64,000 bases of DNA from JAWKHR01 sp041394725 (GCA_041394725.1 JAWKHR010000025.1:31799-95798), one strand, 5' to 3'. Positions 41,935-50,476 are shown, numbered from the stretch's first letter. The notes: a model not told the origin generated them from the sequence alone. Program-made: numbers and translations.

Positions 41935-42882
41935 ATGCGAGCGACCGACACGCGCAGGTTCCGGCGAGGCGGCGGACGTCTGCGGTCGTCTGCGCCCGTC
42001 GGCCTGTACGTCGCCCTGTTCGGGGGGCTGTTCGCCGGCGCCCTGCTGGTGCCGGCGGCGCTCGCGACCGACCTCCAGGCGCAGTCGCAGGAGGCGGACC
42101 GTTCGATCCTGCTCACCGTGCTCGATCGCCAGGGCGCGGCCATCCGTGATCTGACGGCCGCGGACTTCGCGGTGACGGAAGGCGGCGAGGCCCGGACCGT
42201 CATTCGCGCGGCGCTCTCGACCGAACCGCTCTACGTCGTCATCGTCGTGGACACGACGCAGCCGCCCGGGCAGGTCCGCCAGGTCCTGGACGTGCGCGAC
42301 GCGCTCTCGTCGTTCGTCGCCACGCTGCGGAATGCCAACCCCGATGGTGGCGTGGCGCTCATCGTCTCGGCGGGGTCCGCGCTCGCCACGACCGGTTTCA
42401 CCGCGGCGCCGGACGAACTCGACCGGATGCTGGGACAACTGGCGCCCGCCGTCCAGGTCGAGTCGAGCGTCATCGAAGCCATTCGCAACGCGGGCCGCAT
42501 GCTTGGCGGGGCGCCGGGGTTGCGCCGCGCGATCGTGTCGGTGGATCTCGATTCGGTCGATCCGACCGGCGTGACCGCCGAGGAGGCCGCCACCGCGGTC
42601 GAGCGATCCGGCGCGGCGGTCTGGGCCGTCTCGATTCGCGTGAGCGGCCGGGCCTCGCCGCGACGCGAGAGCCTCTTGAACTACCTGACGCCGCGCACCG
42701 GTGGCCAGCGCGAGACCCTGATCCTGAGCCGGCCGCTCGAGGACCGGTTGCGCCGCATGGCGCGCACGCTGACGTCCCAGTACGTCGTCACCTACCGCCG
42801 CCCGGCGGACGCGGCGAACGCGGCGATCGTGCCGAGCGTCCGTCGCGGCGCCCGCATCCTCATGTCCCCCTGGATTCGGTAG
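41935..42882 (+). CDS. VWA-like secreted protein with altered MIDAS
   Basis: 315 residues with GGAGGGG (41924-41930) before the ATG. The N-terminus is a basic stretch and hydrophobic segment (LYVALFGGLFAGALLVPAAL), cleaved near LQAQSQ. A bridging strand (ILLTVLDRQGAAIRDLTAAD) leads to a VWA fold where the metal-site loop reads VVIVVDTTQPPG, lacking the second Ser of DxSxS, and the later IVSVDLDSVDPTG. As in the first VWA gene of the window, metal binding is probably lost. The C-terminal part ends RRGARILMSPWIR. Role unknown; extracellular protein binding is the general guess. Confidence 0.8.
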   Translation: MRATDTRRFRRGGGRLRSSAPVGLYVALFGGLFAGALLVPAALATDLQAQSQEADRSILLTVLDRQGAAIRDLTAADFAVTEGGEARTVIRAALSTEPLYVVIVVDTTQPPGQVRQVLDVRDALSSFVATLRNANPDGGVALIVSAGSALATTGFTAAPDELDRMLGQLAPAVQVESSVIEAIRNAGRMLGGAPGLRRAIVSVDLDSVDPTGVTAEEAATAVERSGAAVWAVSIRVSGRASPRRESLLNYLTPRTGGQRETLILSRPLEDRLRRMARTLTSQYVVTYRRPADAANAAIVPSVRRGARILMSPWIR

Positions 42883-42955
42883 CCGACCCGTTCCGGGAAC
42901 GCGCGCGGGCGATTGCGCGGGTCCCGGCCGGTTCCCGGCGGTCGCCGGGCGGCGG

Positions 42956-43984
42956 CTATCGCCACCGGAAGAGCCACATCGCCAGGGCGAAGCTGATCAC
43001 GAGCCAGGCGGCCAGGACGCCGAGCTCAGGGGCCACGCCGGCGAGGCCGGCGCCCCGGAGCATGTGGGCGCGGAGCGCGTCGATGGCCGCGGTCAGCGGC
43101 AGCGCGTGGATGATCGGCTGCACCGCGTCCGGGAACCGCCGGGCCGAGAAGAAGACGCCGGAGAGAATCCACATCGGGACCTGGGCGAGGTTCATCAGGC
43201 CCGACACGCCCTCGACCGTCCGCGCGCGGCTGGCGATCAGCACCCCGAGCGCGCTGAAGGTCAGCGACGTCAGCGCGCAGATCGCGGCGAGCCCCGCGAG
43301 CGAGCCGCGCACCGGCACGCCGAACGCCAGCACGCCGAAACCGACGGGGACGCCGACCTCGATGACGAGGAGCATCATCCGCCACGCCAGGTACGACCCG
43401 AGGTAGGCCAGCCGCGGCATCGGCGTCGCCATCAGCCGCTTGGTCAGCTTGCGCCGTCGCGCGTCGACGATCGAGAAGCCGAGGCCCCAGAGCGCGTTGC
43501 TCATGATGCCGAGGCCGACGAGGCCGGGAATGAAGAAGTCGATGTACCGCGCGCCCGGTTCGCTCACCAGGACGTCGGTGGCGCCGACCGGGTCGGTGCG
43601 GCCGGCGGCCCGCTGCACCGCCGCGTCGGCGAGGAGCCGCGCCAGCCGGCCTTCCGGGTTCGCCTCGTCGTACCGGTAGGCGATGGTGTCGTTCGGTCCG
43701 GGCTCGGCGACGAGGGCGACGCGGCCGAGGCGCAGCGCCTCGCGGGCGTCGGCGGGATCGAGCGTCTCGACGAAGAGGCCCGGGTCGCCCGCGAGCGCCC
43801 GCGCGATGGCCGGGCTGGCGGCTGCCACCTGCAGGACGTCGGCCGGCCGGTTCCGGAAGGCGATGCCGAGGCCCACCGAGAGCAGGACGGGGAAGAAGAT
43901 CGCCCAGAAGACCGCCTCCGGCTCGCGGATGAACTCGCGCACGCGGAGGAGGACGAGCTGCACGAACGCGGGCAGGCTACGCAT
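42956..43984 (-). CDS. ABC-2 type transporter permease
   Basis: 342 residues of an ABC exporter of the DrrB/YhhJ type. One N-terminal membrane segment (EAVFWAIFFPVLLSVGLGIA) is followed by a long soluble part (about 45-150), then five segments with the usual LTKRLMATPMPRLAYLGSYL and PMWILSGVFFSARRFP. The start overlaps the ATPase gene by 8 bp, so the two are made together. Cargo unknown; such exporters move drugs or lipids. The soluble loop suggests a ligand- or partner-binding domain in the periplasm. Confidence 0.9.
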   Translation of the reverse strand: MRSLPAFVQLVLLRVREFIREPEAVFWAIFFPVLLSVGLGIAFRNRPADVLQVAAASPAIARALAGDPGLFVETLDPADAREALRLGRVALVAEPGPNDTIAYRYDEANPEGRLARLLADAAVQRAAGRTDPVGATDVLVSEPGARYIDFFIPGLVGLGIMSNALWGLGFSIVDARRRKLTKRLMATPMPRLAYLGSYLAWRMMLLVIEVGVPVGFGVLAFGVPVRGSLAGLAAICALTSLTFSALGVLIASRARTVEGVSGLMNLAQVPMWILSGVFFSARRFPDAVQPIIHALPLTAAIDALRAHMLRGAGLAGVAPELGVLAAWLVISFALAMWLFRWR

Positions 43985-44933
43985 CGCGCAGGTGCCGTCC
44001 CGTGAGGGACACGAAGACGTCCTCGAGGGTGGCCGAGTGCGTGGTCAGCTGGTCGAGGCGCAGGCCCTGGCGATCGAGGGCCTGGAGGAGCGCGGGCACG
44101 GTCAGGTGCAGCGCGGAGGTCTGCACTCGGACGAGGTGGAGGGCGTCGAGCGCGTCCCCGCGCGTGACGTCGCGCACGCCCGGCAGGCCGCGCAGGACGT
44201 CCAGGTCGACAGGACCCGCGGCCGCGCCGGCGGCGAACTCGACCACGTGCTCCGCGCCGAGCGAGGCGATGAGCGTCCGGGGCGTGCCCCGCGCGATCAC
44301 GTGGCCGTGGTCCATGATGGCCACGCGATCGCACAGCCGCTCCGCTTCCTCCATGTAGTGCGTCGTCAGGAGGATCGTGCGGCCCTCGCGCTTGAAGCGG
44401 TCGATGAGATCCCAGAGCTGGCGGCGCGCCTGCGGGTCGAGGCCCGTGGTCGGCTCATCGAGGAAGAGCAGCACCGGGTCGCCGGCCAGCGCGCACGCGA
44501 GCGCGAGCCGTTGCTTCTGCCCGCCCGAGAGCGCGCCCACGCGGGCGTGCCGCTTCTCGCCGAGCTCGACGAGCGCGAGCAGCTGGTCCGGCGGCGGGCC
44601 CTGCGCGTAGAAGCTGCGGAACAGCTGCAGCGTCTCGACCACCGTGAGCTTCTCGGTGAGCTGGGTTTCCTGGAGCTGGACGCCCAGCCGCTGGCGCAGC
44701 CACGCGGCGTCGGTCGCCCAGCGCCGGCCGAGCACCAGGACGTCGCCGGCGTCCGGGTCGGTCAGGCCCTCGCAGATTTCCACCGTCGTGGTCTTGCCCG
44801 CGCCGTTCGGGCCGAGCAGGCCGAGGCATTCGCCGGCGCGGACGTCGAGGTCGATGCCGTCCACGGCGGTGACGTCGGCGTAACGCTTGCGCAGGCCGCG
44901 GACGCAGAGCGCCGCCGACTCCGGGTCGACCAT
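43977..44933 (-). CDS. ABC-2 type transporter ATP-binding protein
   Basis: 318 residues. Walker A GPNGAGKTTT (41-50), Q-loop near VQLQETQ, signature LSGGQKQRLALA, Walker B VLLFLDEPTTGLDPQ and a switch His in TTHYMEEAERLCDRV. The C-terminal extension (after about 225) is the DrrA-type regulatory tail. It powers the permease encoded by the overlapping gene. The first ATG leads directly into the domain. Upstream, 44934-45042 holds the divergent region to the MarR promoter. Confidence 0.93.
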   Translation of the reverse strand: MVDPESAALCVRGLRKRYADVTAVDGIDLDVRAGECLGLLGPNGAGKTTTVEICEGLTDPDAGDVLVLGRRWATDAAWLRQRLGVQLQETQLTEKLTVVETLQLFRSFYAQGPPPDQLLALVELGEKRHARVGALSGGQKQRLALACALAGDPVLLFLDEPTTGLDPQARRQLWDLIDRFKREGRTILLTTHYMEEAERLCDRVAIMDHGHVIARGTPRTLIASLGAEHVVEFAAGAAAGPVDLDVLRGLPGVRDVTRGDALDALHLVRVQTSALHLTVPALLQALDRQGLRLDQLTTHSATLEDVFVSLTGRHLRDA

Positions 44934-45042
44934 CGTCCGATCAGTCTAGACCGGCCGCGCGTCGTCCGAGGGCGATTCAGCGGACGGCGACGGCGAGGTT
45001 GGCCGCATCCGGCCGCGGGGCGCGGCGGTCAGCGGGGGCCGG

Positions 45043-45071
45043 TTGACAATACATGTTTAAACATCTATCAT
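45043..45071 (+). promoter_or_regulatory. Sigma-70 promoter of the marR gene with operator
   Basis: TTGACA (45043-45048), a 17-bp spacer, and TATCAT (45066-45071). Within the spacer lies ATGTTTAAACAT (45053-45064), a perfect 12-bp palindrome that a MarR dimer could occupy. The next ATG is five bases after the -10, so the message may be leaderless. Confidence 0.75.
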
Positions 45072-45076
45072 GGGCC

Positions 45077-45544
45077 ATGGTCCGGACGCTCCACGAGGAA
45101 CTCCAGTCCGATCAGCCCTACCCGCTCGAGGAGGCGGTGCACCTCAGCATCGTGCGGACGGCGGCCGTGCTCGACCACGCCTTCGCGCAGGTGCTCAAGC
45201 CGCACGGCCTGACCCCGGCCCAGTACAACGTGCTGCGGATCCTGCGCGGAGCGGGCGACGACGGCCTGTGCGTCTACGAGGTGGCGGGCCGCATGCTGCG
45301 ACCGGTGCCCGACATGCCGCGCATGCTCGACCGCCTCAAGCAGATGCGCCTCATCGTCCGCCGGCGGGCGACCGAGGACCGCCGGATGGTCCGCGCGCAC
45401 ATCACGCCGAAGGGCCTGGCGCTCCTGCACACCCTCGACGGGCCGATCCGCGAGGTCCACGAGCAGCGCCTGGCGCACATGAACCGCACGCGGCTGGCCG
45501 CGCTCCTCGACACGCTCGACCAGCTGCGGAATCCCGAAACGTAG
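45077..45544 (+). CDS. MarR family transcriptional regulator
   Basis: 155 residues starting MVRTLHEELQSD; an ATG 24 bases earlier lies inside the promoter and cannot be used. The winged-helix domain has LTPAQYNVLRILRGAG, VAGRMLRPVPDMPRMLDRLKQ (recognition helix) and the wing RRRATEDRRMVRAHITPKG. MarR dimers repress genes until a small ligand binds. A palindrome lies in its own promoter and a one-base variant lies before the YceI gene, so both are likely targets. It diverges from the ABC exporter genes, a common MarR target, so the exporter may also be controlled. Confidence 0.92.
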   Translation: MVRTLHEELQSDQPYPLEEAVHLSIVRTAAVLDHAFAQVLKPHGLTPAQYNVLRILRGAGDDGLCVYEVAGRMLRPVPDMPRMLDRLKQMRLIVRRRATEDRRMVRAHITPKGLALLHTLDGPIREVHEQRLAHMNRTRLAALLDTLDQLRNPET

Positions 45545-45558
45545 GCTGTCCGGACGTC

Positions 45559-45579
45559 CCGCGGGGCCGAGCCCCGCGG
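45559..45579 (+). terminator. Hairpin after the marR gene
   Basis: CCGCGGGGC-CGA-GCCCCGCGG, a perfect 9-bp stem with 3-base loop, 15 bp after the marR stop. No T-run follows. Confidence 0.5.
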
Positions 45580-45595
45580 CCGTGTAACCAAATCA

Positions 45596-45607
45596 ATGTT
45601 TGAACAT
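45596..45607 (+). promoter_or_regulatory. Second MarR-type operator, before the yceI gene
   Basis: ATGTTTGAACAT differs by one base from the perfect palindrome in the marR promoter. It lies 53 bp before the yceI start. The -10/-35 around it are weak. Confidence 0.6.
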
Positions 45608-45660
45608 CAAATGTCATGACACGCAATGGGCCGCCACGGCCCGCGAAAGGAGCACACGCC

Positions 45661-46215
45661 ATGTCCACTGCCAATGCCGTCGCCACCCGCACCTTCCAGT
45701 TCGACCGCGCCCACTCGGAAGTCGCGTTCACCGTCCGCCACCTGATCTCCAGGGTGCGCGGCACCTTCGGCGACTTCTCGGGCACGATTGCGTTCGACGA
45801 GGAACGGCCCGAACGGTCCACCGTCGCCGTCGACATCCAGGCCGCGAGCATCGATACCGGGGTCGACCAGCGTGACGCGCACCTGCGGTCCGACGACTTC
45901 TTCGCCGCGGAGCAGTACCCGCTGTTGACGTTCCGCAGCACCGCCATCGTCCCGCGCGGCGGCGACGCCTACGACGTCACGGGAGACCTCACGATCCGTG
46001 GCGTGACGAAGTCGGTCGTGATTCCCGTCAGCCTGCTCGGCAAGGCGAAGGACCCGTGGGGCCAGGAGAAGCTCGCGTTCGAAGGTGAGGTCACACTCAA
46101 CCGCAAGGACTTCGGCCTGAACTGGAATGCCGTCGTCGAGACCGGCGGGTTCCTGGTCGGCGACGAGGTGAAGGTCAGCCTTCTCGTGCAGGCCGCGCCG
46201 GTCACCGAGGGCTGA
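45661..46215 (+). CDS. YceI-like lipid-binding protein
   Basis: 184 residues, with AAAGGAG (45646-45652) before the ATG. The lipocalin-like fold opens TFQFDRAHSEVAFTVRHLIS and has VRGTFGDFSGTIAFDEE, LRSDDFFAAEQYPLLTFRST and GDLTIRGVTKSVVIPVSLLG, all typical. YceI binds polyisoprenoid or fatty-acid chains in an eight-strand barrel. There is no signal peptide, so this copy is cytoplasmic, unlike E. coli YceI. It is likely repressed by the MarR protein encoded upstream. It is convergent with the cytochrome c gene and both may end at the hairpin 46228-46258. Confidence 0.92.
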   Translation: MSTANAVATRTFQFDRAHSEVAFTVRHLISRVRGTFGDFSGTIAFDEERPERSTVAVDIQAASIDTGVDQRDAHLRSDDFFAAEQYPLLTFRSTAIVPRGGDAYDVTGDLTIRGVTKSVVIPVSLLGKAKDPWGQEKLAFEGEVTLNRKDFGLNWNAVVETGGFLVGDEVKVSLLVQAAPVTEG

Positions 46216-46227
46216 CGCGCAGGAGAC

Positions 46228-46258
46228 GCCGGCCGGAGTGGATCGCGCTCCGGCCGGC
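46228..46258. terminator. Hairpin between yceI and cytochrome c genes
   Basis: GCCGGCCGGAG and CTCCGGCCGGC form a perfect 11-bp stem around a 9-base loop, 12 bp after the yceI stop and 86 bp beyond the cytochrome c stop. No T-run. It could serve both convergent genes. Confidence 0.55.
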
Positions 46259-46344
46259 GATTCCGGTGGCAGCGGCGGGCGGCGGCCAGGCGAAGGACCG
46301 CTGCCCGCCAACGACGCGGAACACGCCGTCCGTGCCGGTCGGCG

Positions 46345-46809
46345 TCAGTGCAGCGACTCGAGGTACGCCGCGATCGCGCGGGCGTCTGCCTCGCTCATCC
46401 GGAACGGCGGCATCGGCGGGCGCGCGGGGAACGGACGGCCGGTGTCACCGGTCATCAGGAAGTGCACGAGCTGCGCCTCGGTGAACCCGGCCGGCAGGCC
46501 GGCCAGCCGCGGCGTCTTGAACGCCCACGGCTCTCCCGGGAACGGCGAGCGCACCGGCATGCGCGCGCCGTGCAGCAGTTCCTCGGGGATCAGGTTGCCC
46601 TCGTCGTCGCGAGGCGAGTGGCACTCCACGCACATCGCCACGTGCGTGACCAGGTACTCGCCGCGGGCGACGTCACCGGCCGAAGTGTTGGCGCCCGCCA
46701 TGGTGCGGGCCGCCTGCGTACCCGCCGGCCGGTCCGTGTCCGTCGTCCGGGCCGAGACCGCCCAGCCCGTCAGGGCCAGCGCGGCGATCGTCGCCACTGC
46801 GAATCGCAT
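46345..46809 (-). CDS. Class I cytochrome c (monoheme)
   Basis: 154 residues, started at MRFAVATIAA because AGGAGG is spaced five bases upstream of it; an ATG 15 bases earlier is less likely. Signal peptide ends near VSARTT. The heme-binding motif is CVECH (60-64), and a Met-bearing PPMPPFRMSEADARAIAAYL near the C-terminus supplies the axial ligand in the usual place. It transfers electrons in the periplasm, perhaps to an oxidase; a cytochrome bd operon lies further on but uses quinol, so they need not be linked. Confidence 0.87.
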   Translation of the reverse strand: MRFAVATIAALALTGWAVSARTTDTDRPAGTQAARTMAGANTSAGDVARGEYLVTHVAMCVECHSPRDDEGNLIPEELLHGARMPVRSPFPGEPWAFKTPRLAGLPAGFTEAQLVHFLMTGDTGRPFPARPPMPPFRMSEADARAIAAYLESLH

Positions 46810-47184
46810 CCTGTCCTCCTTCATCGTCAGTCCGCGTGCGGGCCATTGAAGGCCGGAAGCCCGAAAGTGCAAGGCAGGTGCCACGATTCCGCCTCCCAGC
46901 CTCTGGGGCCCGCGGCCTCCGGGGGCCGTCCGGGGCTTCCAACGCCTCTTTCCTGCCGGCGATCACCACCTCCGGAAGCACCGATCGCGGGCCGGGGTGT
47001 CTCGAGAGGGACCGGTGTGCGCGGCAGACAGGCGCTGTGCGCCAGCTGGCCTGCGGCTTGCACTTCGGTCGGCGCGGGTCGCCCTCGCCCCCTCCCCGCG
47101 CGTGCCGCGCGCGAACCGTGGCGACCCGCACGTGGTGACACGTGGTGATCCGAACGCGGTGATCCCGACTGGAGGAGATGGACC
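46810..47184. other. Intergenic region between the cytochrome c and lipoprotein genes
   Basis: 375 bp without a gene that I can support. It has two close copies of CACGTGGTGA (about 47131-47150) followed by a CGCGGTGATCC. A good GGAGGAG Shine-Dalgarno lies at the right end. Nothing else recognised. Confidence 0.4.
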
Positions 47185-47985
47185 ATGCCCAAGTTCACAC
47201 GCCTGGCGGTGCTGGCGCTCGTCGCGGCCGGCATCGGATGTTCGAACGGCGTCGACGTGGACGACGTGCCGCTCGGCAGTGCCGTGCAGCTCGTCCGCGA
47301 TGACGGCGCGCTGGTCGAGGGCACGCTCGCGGCCCGGACGAACGACGACGTGACCGTGGCCACGGGGGAAACGAAGCGCGACGTGCCACGCGGGGAGATC
47401 GCCGACCTCGAGGTGGTGGACAAGAGCGCGCCCATGCCGCCTCCGCCGGCGGCCGCGACGTACCGCGAGGTCGTGCTGCCGGAAGGCAGCGCGCTGCACC
47501 TCGAGCTGCAGACACCGCTCGACACCAGCACCGCCGGCGTGGGCGACCGCGTGTCGGCGCGCCTCGCCGACCCGATCCGCGCCAGCGGCCGCGACGTGCT
47601 GCCGGCCGGTGCCGAGGTGAGCGGGCGGGTGACGAGCGTGGAGCCCGCCGGCAAGGTGAAGGGGCGCGCGACGCTCGCGATCGAGTTCACCGACGTCACC
47701 GCGCGCGGCGAGACCATGCCGATCGCGGCGCGGTTCGCGGCGGTCGCGCCCGCGAGCACGAAGGAGGACGCGAAGAAGATCGGCATCCCGGCCGCTGGCG
47801 GCGCCGTCCTCGGCGCGATCCTCGGCGGCGGCAAGGGCGCGGCGATCGGGGCCGCGATCGGCGGCGGCGCCGGCACCGGCGCGGTGCTGCTGACGCCGGG
47901 CGACGAGATCAGGCTCGGCGACGGCGCCCGCCTGTCCGTCACGTTGATGGAGGCGATGACGGTGAAGATCCCCATCGAACGGTGA
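47185..47985 (+). CDS. Lipoprotein with glycine-zipper segment
   Basis: 266 residues with GGAGGAG before the ATG. Lipoprotein signal MPKFTRLAVLALVAAGIGCS, acylated at Cys19. A beta-rich middle (EVVLPEGSALHLELQTPLDT; SARLADPIRASGRDVLPAGA) looks like a conjugal-transfer/TrbI or DUF-type beta barrel and is followed by a glycine zipper (GGAVLGAILGGGKGAAIGAA, about 208-235). Glycine zippers pack in membranes. This layout is common in acidobacterial secreted proteins; the role is unknown. No neighbour points to its function. Confidence 0.72.
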   Translation: MPKFTRLAVLALVAAGIGCSNGVDVDDVPLGSAVQLVRDDGALVEGTLAARTNDDVTVATGETKRDVPRGEIADLEVVDKSAPMPPPPAAATYREVVLPEGSALHLELQTPLDTSTAGVGDRVSARLADPIRASGRDVLPAGAEVSGRVTSVEPAGKVKGRATLAIEFTDVTARGETMPIAARFAAVAPASTKEDAKKIGIPAAGGAVLGAILGGGKGAAIGAAIGGGAGTGAVLLTPGDEIRLGDGARLSVTLMEAMTVKIPIER

Positions 47986-48042
47986 GGCCGCGCGCCCGCG
48001 CCCGTGTGAACTGAATCGCCGCCGGCGCGCGGGCGCGTCACC

Positions 48043-49266
48043 TCAGCCGCCGCCGGCGAGACCCGGGAGTGCGATGACCTCCGGGTACTCGCCGCGCGCG
48101 GCCTGCAGCACGCCGGGATCCGCGCGCTTGAGCTGAACGTCGAGGAAGCGCCGCACGTAGCCTGCCGCGACGGCCAGGCCGCGCCGCGGTTCCAGCGGCA
48201 GGACCCCCGTCGCGCGGAGCAGCCCCATCGCCATCGGGCTGCGACGCAGGATCTGATCCCCGAAACTGAAGTGGTTCGCGCCGCGGATCATCAGCAGCCC
48301 GCCGGCCGCGCCGGGCGCCTGGTGCCTCTCGATCGCGCGCAGGTCCGCCAGGATGCCCGACTCGGTCGCATCCGTGGAGCCGTGGTCGCTCAGGAGCACG
48401 AGGAACGGCTGGCGCAGGCCCTCCGTCACGACCGTGCCGAACGGCCGTCCGTCCAGATCCACGCCAGCGCGGCACCGGCCATCGTCGTGGCAGAACTGCG
48501 CGGCGGTGGCGCCGCCGAGCGAGTGGCCGACGACGCCGATCGCGTCGAGGTCGAGATGTCCGGCGAACGGGCCGGCGCCCGCCGCGTTCAGGTGCGCCAG
48601 CCGATCGACCGTGAAGCGGAGGTCGCGCACCCAGCCCTGCATGAGCCGTGTCGCCAGCGCGACCTGCGCATCGCCCGTCACGGCTTCGGGGTCGTTGGCC
48701 GGCAGGCGCGCGACCGACCGGCCGTCCGGCAGGACGACGGCGAACGTGCGGAACGGGGCGTCGATGCCGACGACCACGTAGCCGTGACTCGCGAGGTCCT
48801 CGGCGAGCGTCGTGTACTCGGTCGTCAGCGCGGAGCTTCCCGCGCGGAGCAGGACGATCGGCCACGTCGGACGCGAGGAGGACAGCGCGGCGTCGCGCAT
48901 CGCGTGGGCGCGGACGCGCGACGGGTCGAGCGTGACGAGCTTCGCGAGGGGGAACGTCGTGGCGTCGGCGAAGGCCTGTCGCCACGCGCGCGGCAGGTAG
49001 TCGGCCGGCGGCCCGGAGGCGGGCACGGCCGGGTACCACAGCCAGGCGACGAGCTCGCGCGGCGTGCCGGGCGCGGCCGCGAACTCGTCGGTGGCCCCGT
49101 CATCGGTCCACGTCTGGCTGGTCCGGCCGACGGCGTACGGGCCGGTCGGAGCGGGCAGCGTCAGTTCGCGTCCGGTCTCGACGAGCAGGCGCGCGACCAG
49201 CCCGAGCGCGACCAGCACGCCGAGCAGGACCGCGACCAGCGCGAGGCCGGCGAATCGACGGGGCAT
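48043..49266 (-). CDS. Alpha/beta hydrolase (PAF-acetylhydrolase-like)
   Basis: 407 residues from MPRRFAGLALV; an upstream ATG at 49302 is also possible. One N-terminal membrane anchor (about 5-30) puts the enzyme outside. The nucleophile elbow is GVVGHSLGGATAAQF (Ser in GHSLGG), and a candidate acid and histidine are near LDGRPFG and RGANHFSFGDQ. The layout, with a WLWYPA strand and a lid region, is like platelet-activating factor acetylhydrolases. Substrate unknown. A palindrome ACTTTGT-ATC-ACAAAGT lies in its probable promoter, 46 bp upstream. Confidence 0.83.
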   Translation of the reverse strand: MPRRFAGLALVAVLLGVLVALGLVARLLVETGRELTLPAPTGPYAVGRTSQTWTDDGATDEFAAAPGTPRELVAWLWYPAVPASGPPADYLPRAWRQAFADATTFPLAKLVTLDPSRVRAHAMRDAALSSSRPTWPIVLLRAGSSALTTEYTTLAEDLASHGYVVVGIDAPFRTFAVVLPDGRSVARLPANDPEAVTGDAQVALATRLMQGWVRDLRFTVDRLAHLNAAGAGPFAGHLDLDAIGVVGHSLGGATAAQFCHDDGRCRAGVDLDGRPFGTVVTEGLRQPFLVLLSDHGSTDATESGILADLRAIERHQAPGAAGGLLMIRGANHFSFGDQILRRSPMAMGLLRATGVLPLEPRRGLAVAAGYVRRFLDVQLKRADPGVLQAARGEYPEVIALPGLAGGG

Positions 49267-49311
49267 GATTGTCTCTACACGCGAGGAACGCAGGTCCATC
49301 ACGTCCGGTTA

Positions 49312-49328
49312 ACTTTGTATCACAAAGT
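49312..49328. promoter_or_regulatory. Palindromic operator candidate
   Basis: ACTTTGTATCACAAAGT: two perfect 7-bp arms around ATC. It is AT-rich in GC-rich surroundings and precedes the hydrolase gene on the minus strand. The DNA between it and cydB (49329-49419) is a degenerate run of GGAACCTTCCGAACCC-like units. Confidence 0.55.
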
Positions 49329-49419
49329 CACAGCCCAGGACACTGGAACCTTCCGAACCCTCGGCCCCTCCGAACCCAGGCACCTGGGCCGTTTTGGATC
49401 CTCAGGACCCCAAGGACCC

Positions 49420-50463
49420 TCAGTACCCTCCCCCCTCCGCCCCGGTCACCTTGCCCTGGTGCAGCCGGAACAGGACGACGAAGTAGACGACGGCGAGCAC
49501 GGCGCCTGGGGGCCACCACAGGAGGCCGGTCGCGAGCGCGTGCGGGCTGGCCGCGGCATTCTGCGCGGTGAGCGACCGTGCGGGGTCGGTCGCCGAGAGA
49601 ATCATGACCGGGTAGATCGACGCGGCGGTCGCCGCGAGCAGGCCGAGCAGGAACGCGCACGATCCGAGAAACGCGGTGCGCTCGTGTCCGGCGCGCCGCG
49701 CGAGGCCGCTGGTCGCGAGGCCGGCGAGGAAGAGGATCGCGCAGAGCCAGGCGAGCGGACGCGCGAGGAACCCGGCCGTGAGCGCGGGCGCCACCGACCA
49801 GGTGGCCACGGTCGTCACGACCCAGAGCGCGATGACGGCAGGGAAGAGGCGCGCGGCCGCCGCCTCCGCGCGCGCATGCACGGGGCCGTCGGTCTTCCAT
49901 AGGAGGAAGAGCGCGCCGTGATGGGCGATCGCCACCAGGCCGAGCACGCCGGCGAGCACCGTGTACCAGTCGAGGATGCCGAGCCCGCCGTGGGGCGAGA
50001 ACGACGCGAAGAGCGCGAGGGCGAACCAGCCGTGCTCGTCGAGCGGCAGGCCGCGGACGAGGTTGCCGAGCGCGGCGCCGAAGAGCACCGGCGCGAGCGT
50101 GGACGCGAGCCAGAACGTGCCGTCCCAGAACGCCCGCCACATCGGGTCGGGCACGTGGGACCGGAACTCGATCGCGATGCCGCGCAGGATCAGCACCCAG
50201 AGCACGAGCATGATCGCGAGGTAGAACCCGGAGAGGCCCGAGGCGAGCACCTTCGGGAACGCGAGGAACAGCACGCCGCCGCCGGCGAGCAGCCACACCT
50301 CGTTGCCGTCCCAGAACGGGCCGATGGCGCGGAGCACCTGGCGCCGTTCGCCGTCCGTCCGGGCGACGAACAGGTGGAGGAGGCCGGCGCCGAAGTCGAA
50401 GCCGTCGAGCACCACGTAGACCGCGACGACGACCGCGGCGATCCCGAACCAGATCAGTTCCAT
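49420..50463 (-). CDS. cydB: Cytochrome bd ubiquinol oxidase subunit II
   Basis: 347 residues, about eight or nine membrane segments. Family segments are VVLDGFDFGAGLLHLFVA, GPFWDGNEVWLLAGGGVLF and AFPKVLASGLSGFYLAIML. CydB pairs with CydA to form the quinol oxidase that reduces O2 to water without pumping protons and works at low oxygen. Gene 13 bp downstream of cydA in one operon. No small CydX-type gene is visible after it. The C-terminus ends KVTGAEGGGY. Confidence 0.95.
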   Translation of the reverse strand: MELIWFGIAAVVVAVYVVLDGFDFGAGLLHLFVARTDGERRQVLRAIGPFWDGNEVWLLAGGGVLFLAFPKVLASGLSGFYLAIMLVLWVLILRGIAIEFRSHVPDPMWRAFWDGTFWLASTLAPVLFGAALGNLVRGLPLDEHGWFALALFASFSPHGGLGILDWYTVLAGVLGLVAIAHHGALFLLWKTDGPVHARAEAAAARLFPAVIALWVVTTVATWSVAPALTAGFLARPLAWLCAILFLAGLATSGLARRAGHERTAFLGSCAFLLGLLAATAASIYPVMILSATDPARSLTAQNAAASPHALATGLLWWPPGAVLAVVYFVVLFRLHQGKVTGAEGGGY

Positions 50464-50476
50464 CGTCCGGGCCCCC

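Noticed and set aside
45053..45076. Upstream ATG for the MarR protein
   Set aside because: It lies between the -35 and -10 hexamers, inside the palindrome, and would not be in the transcript.
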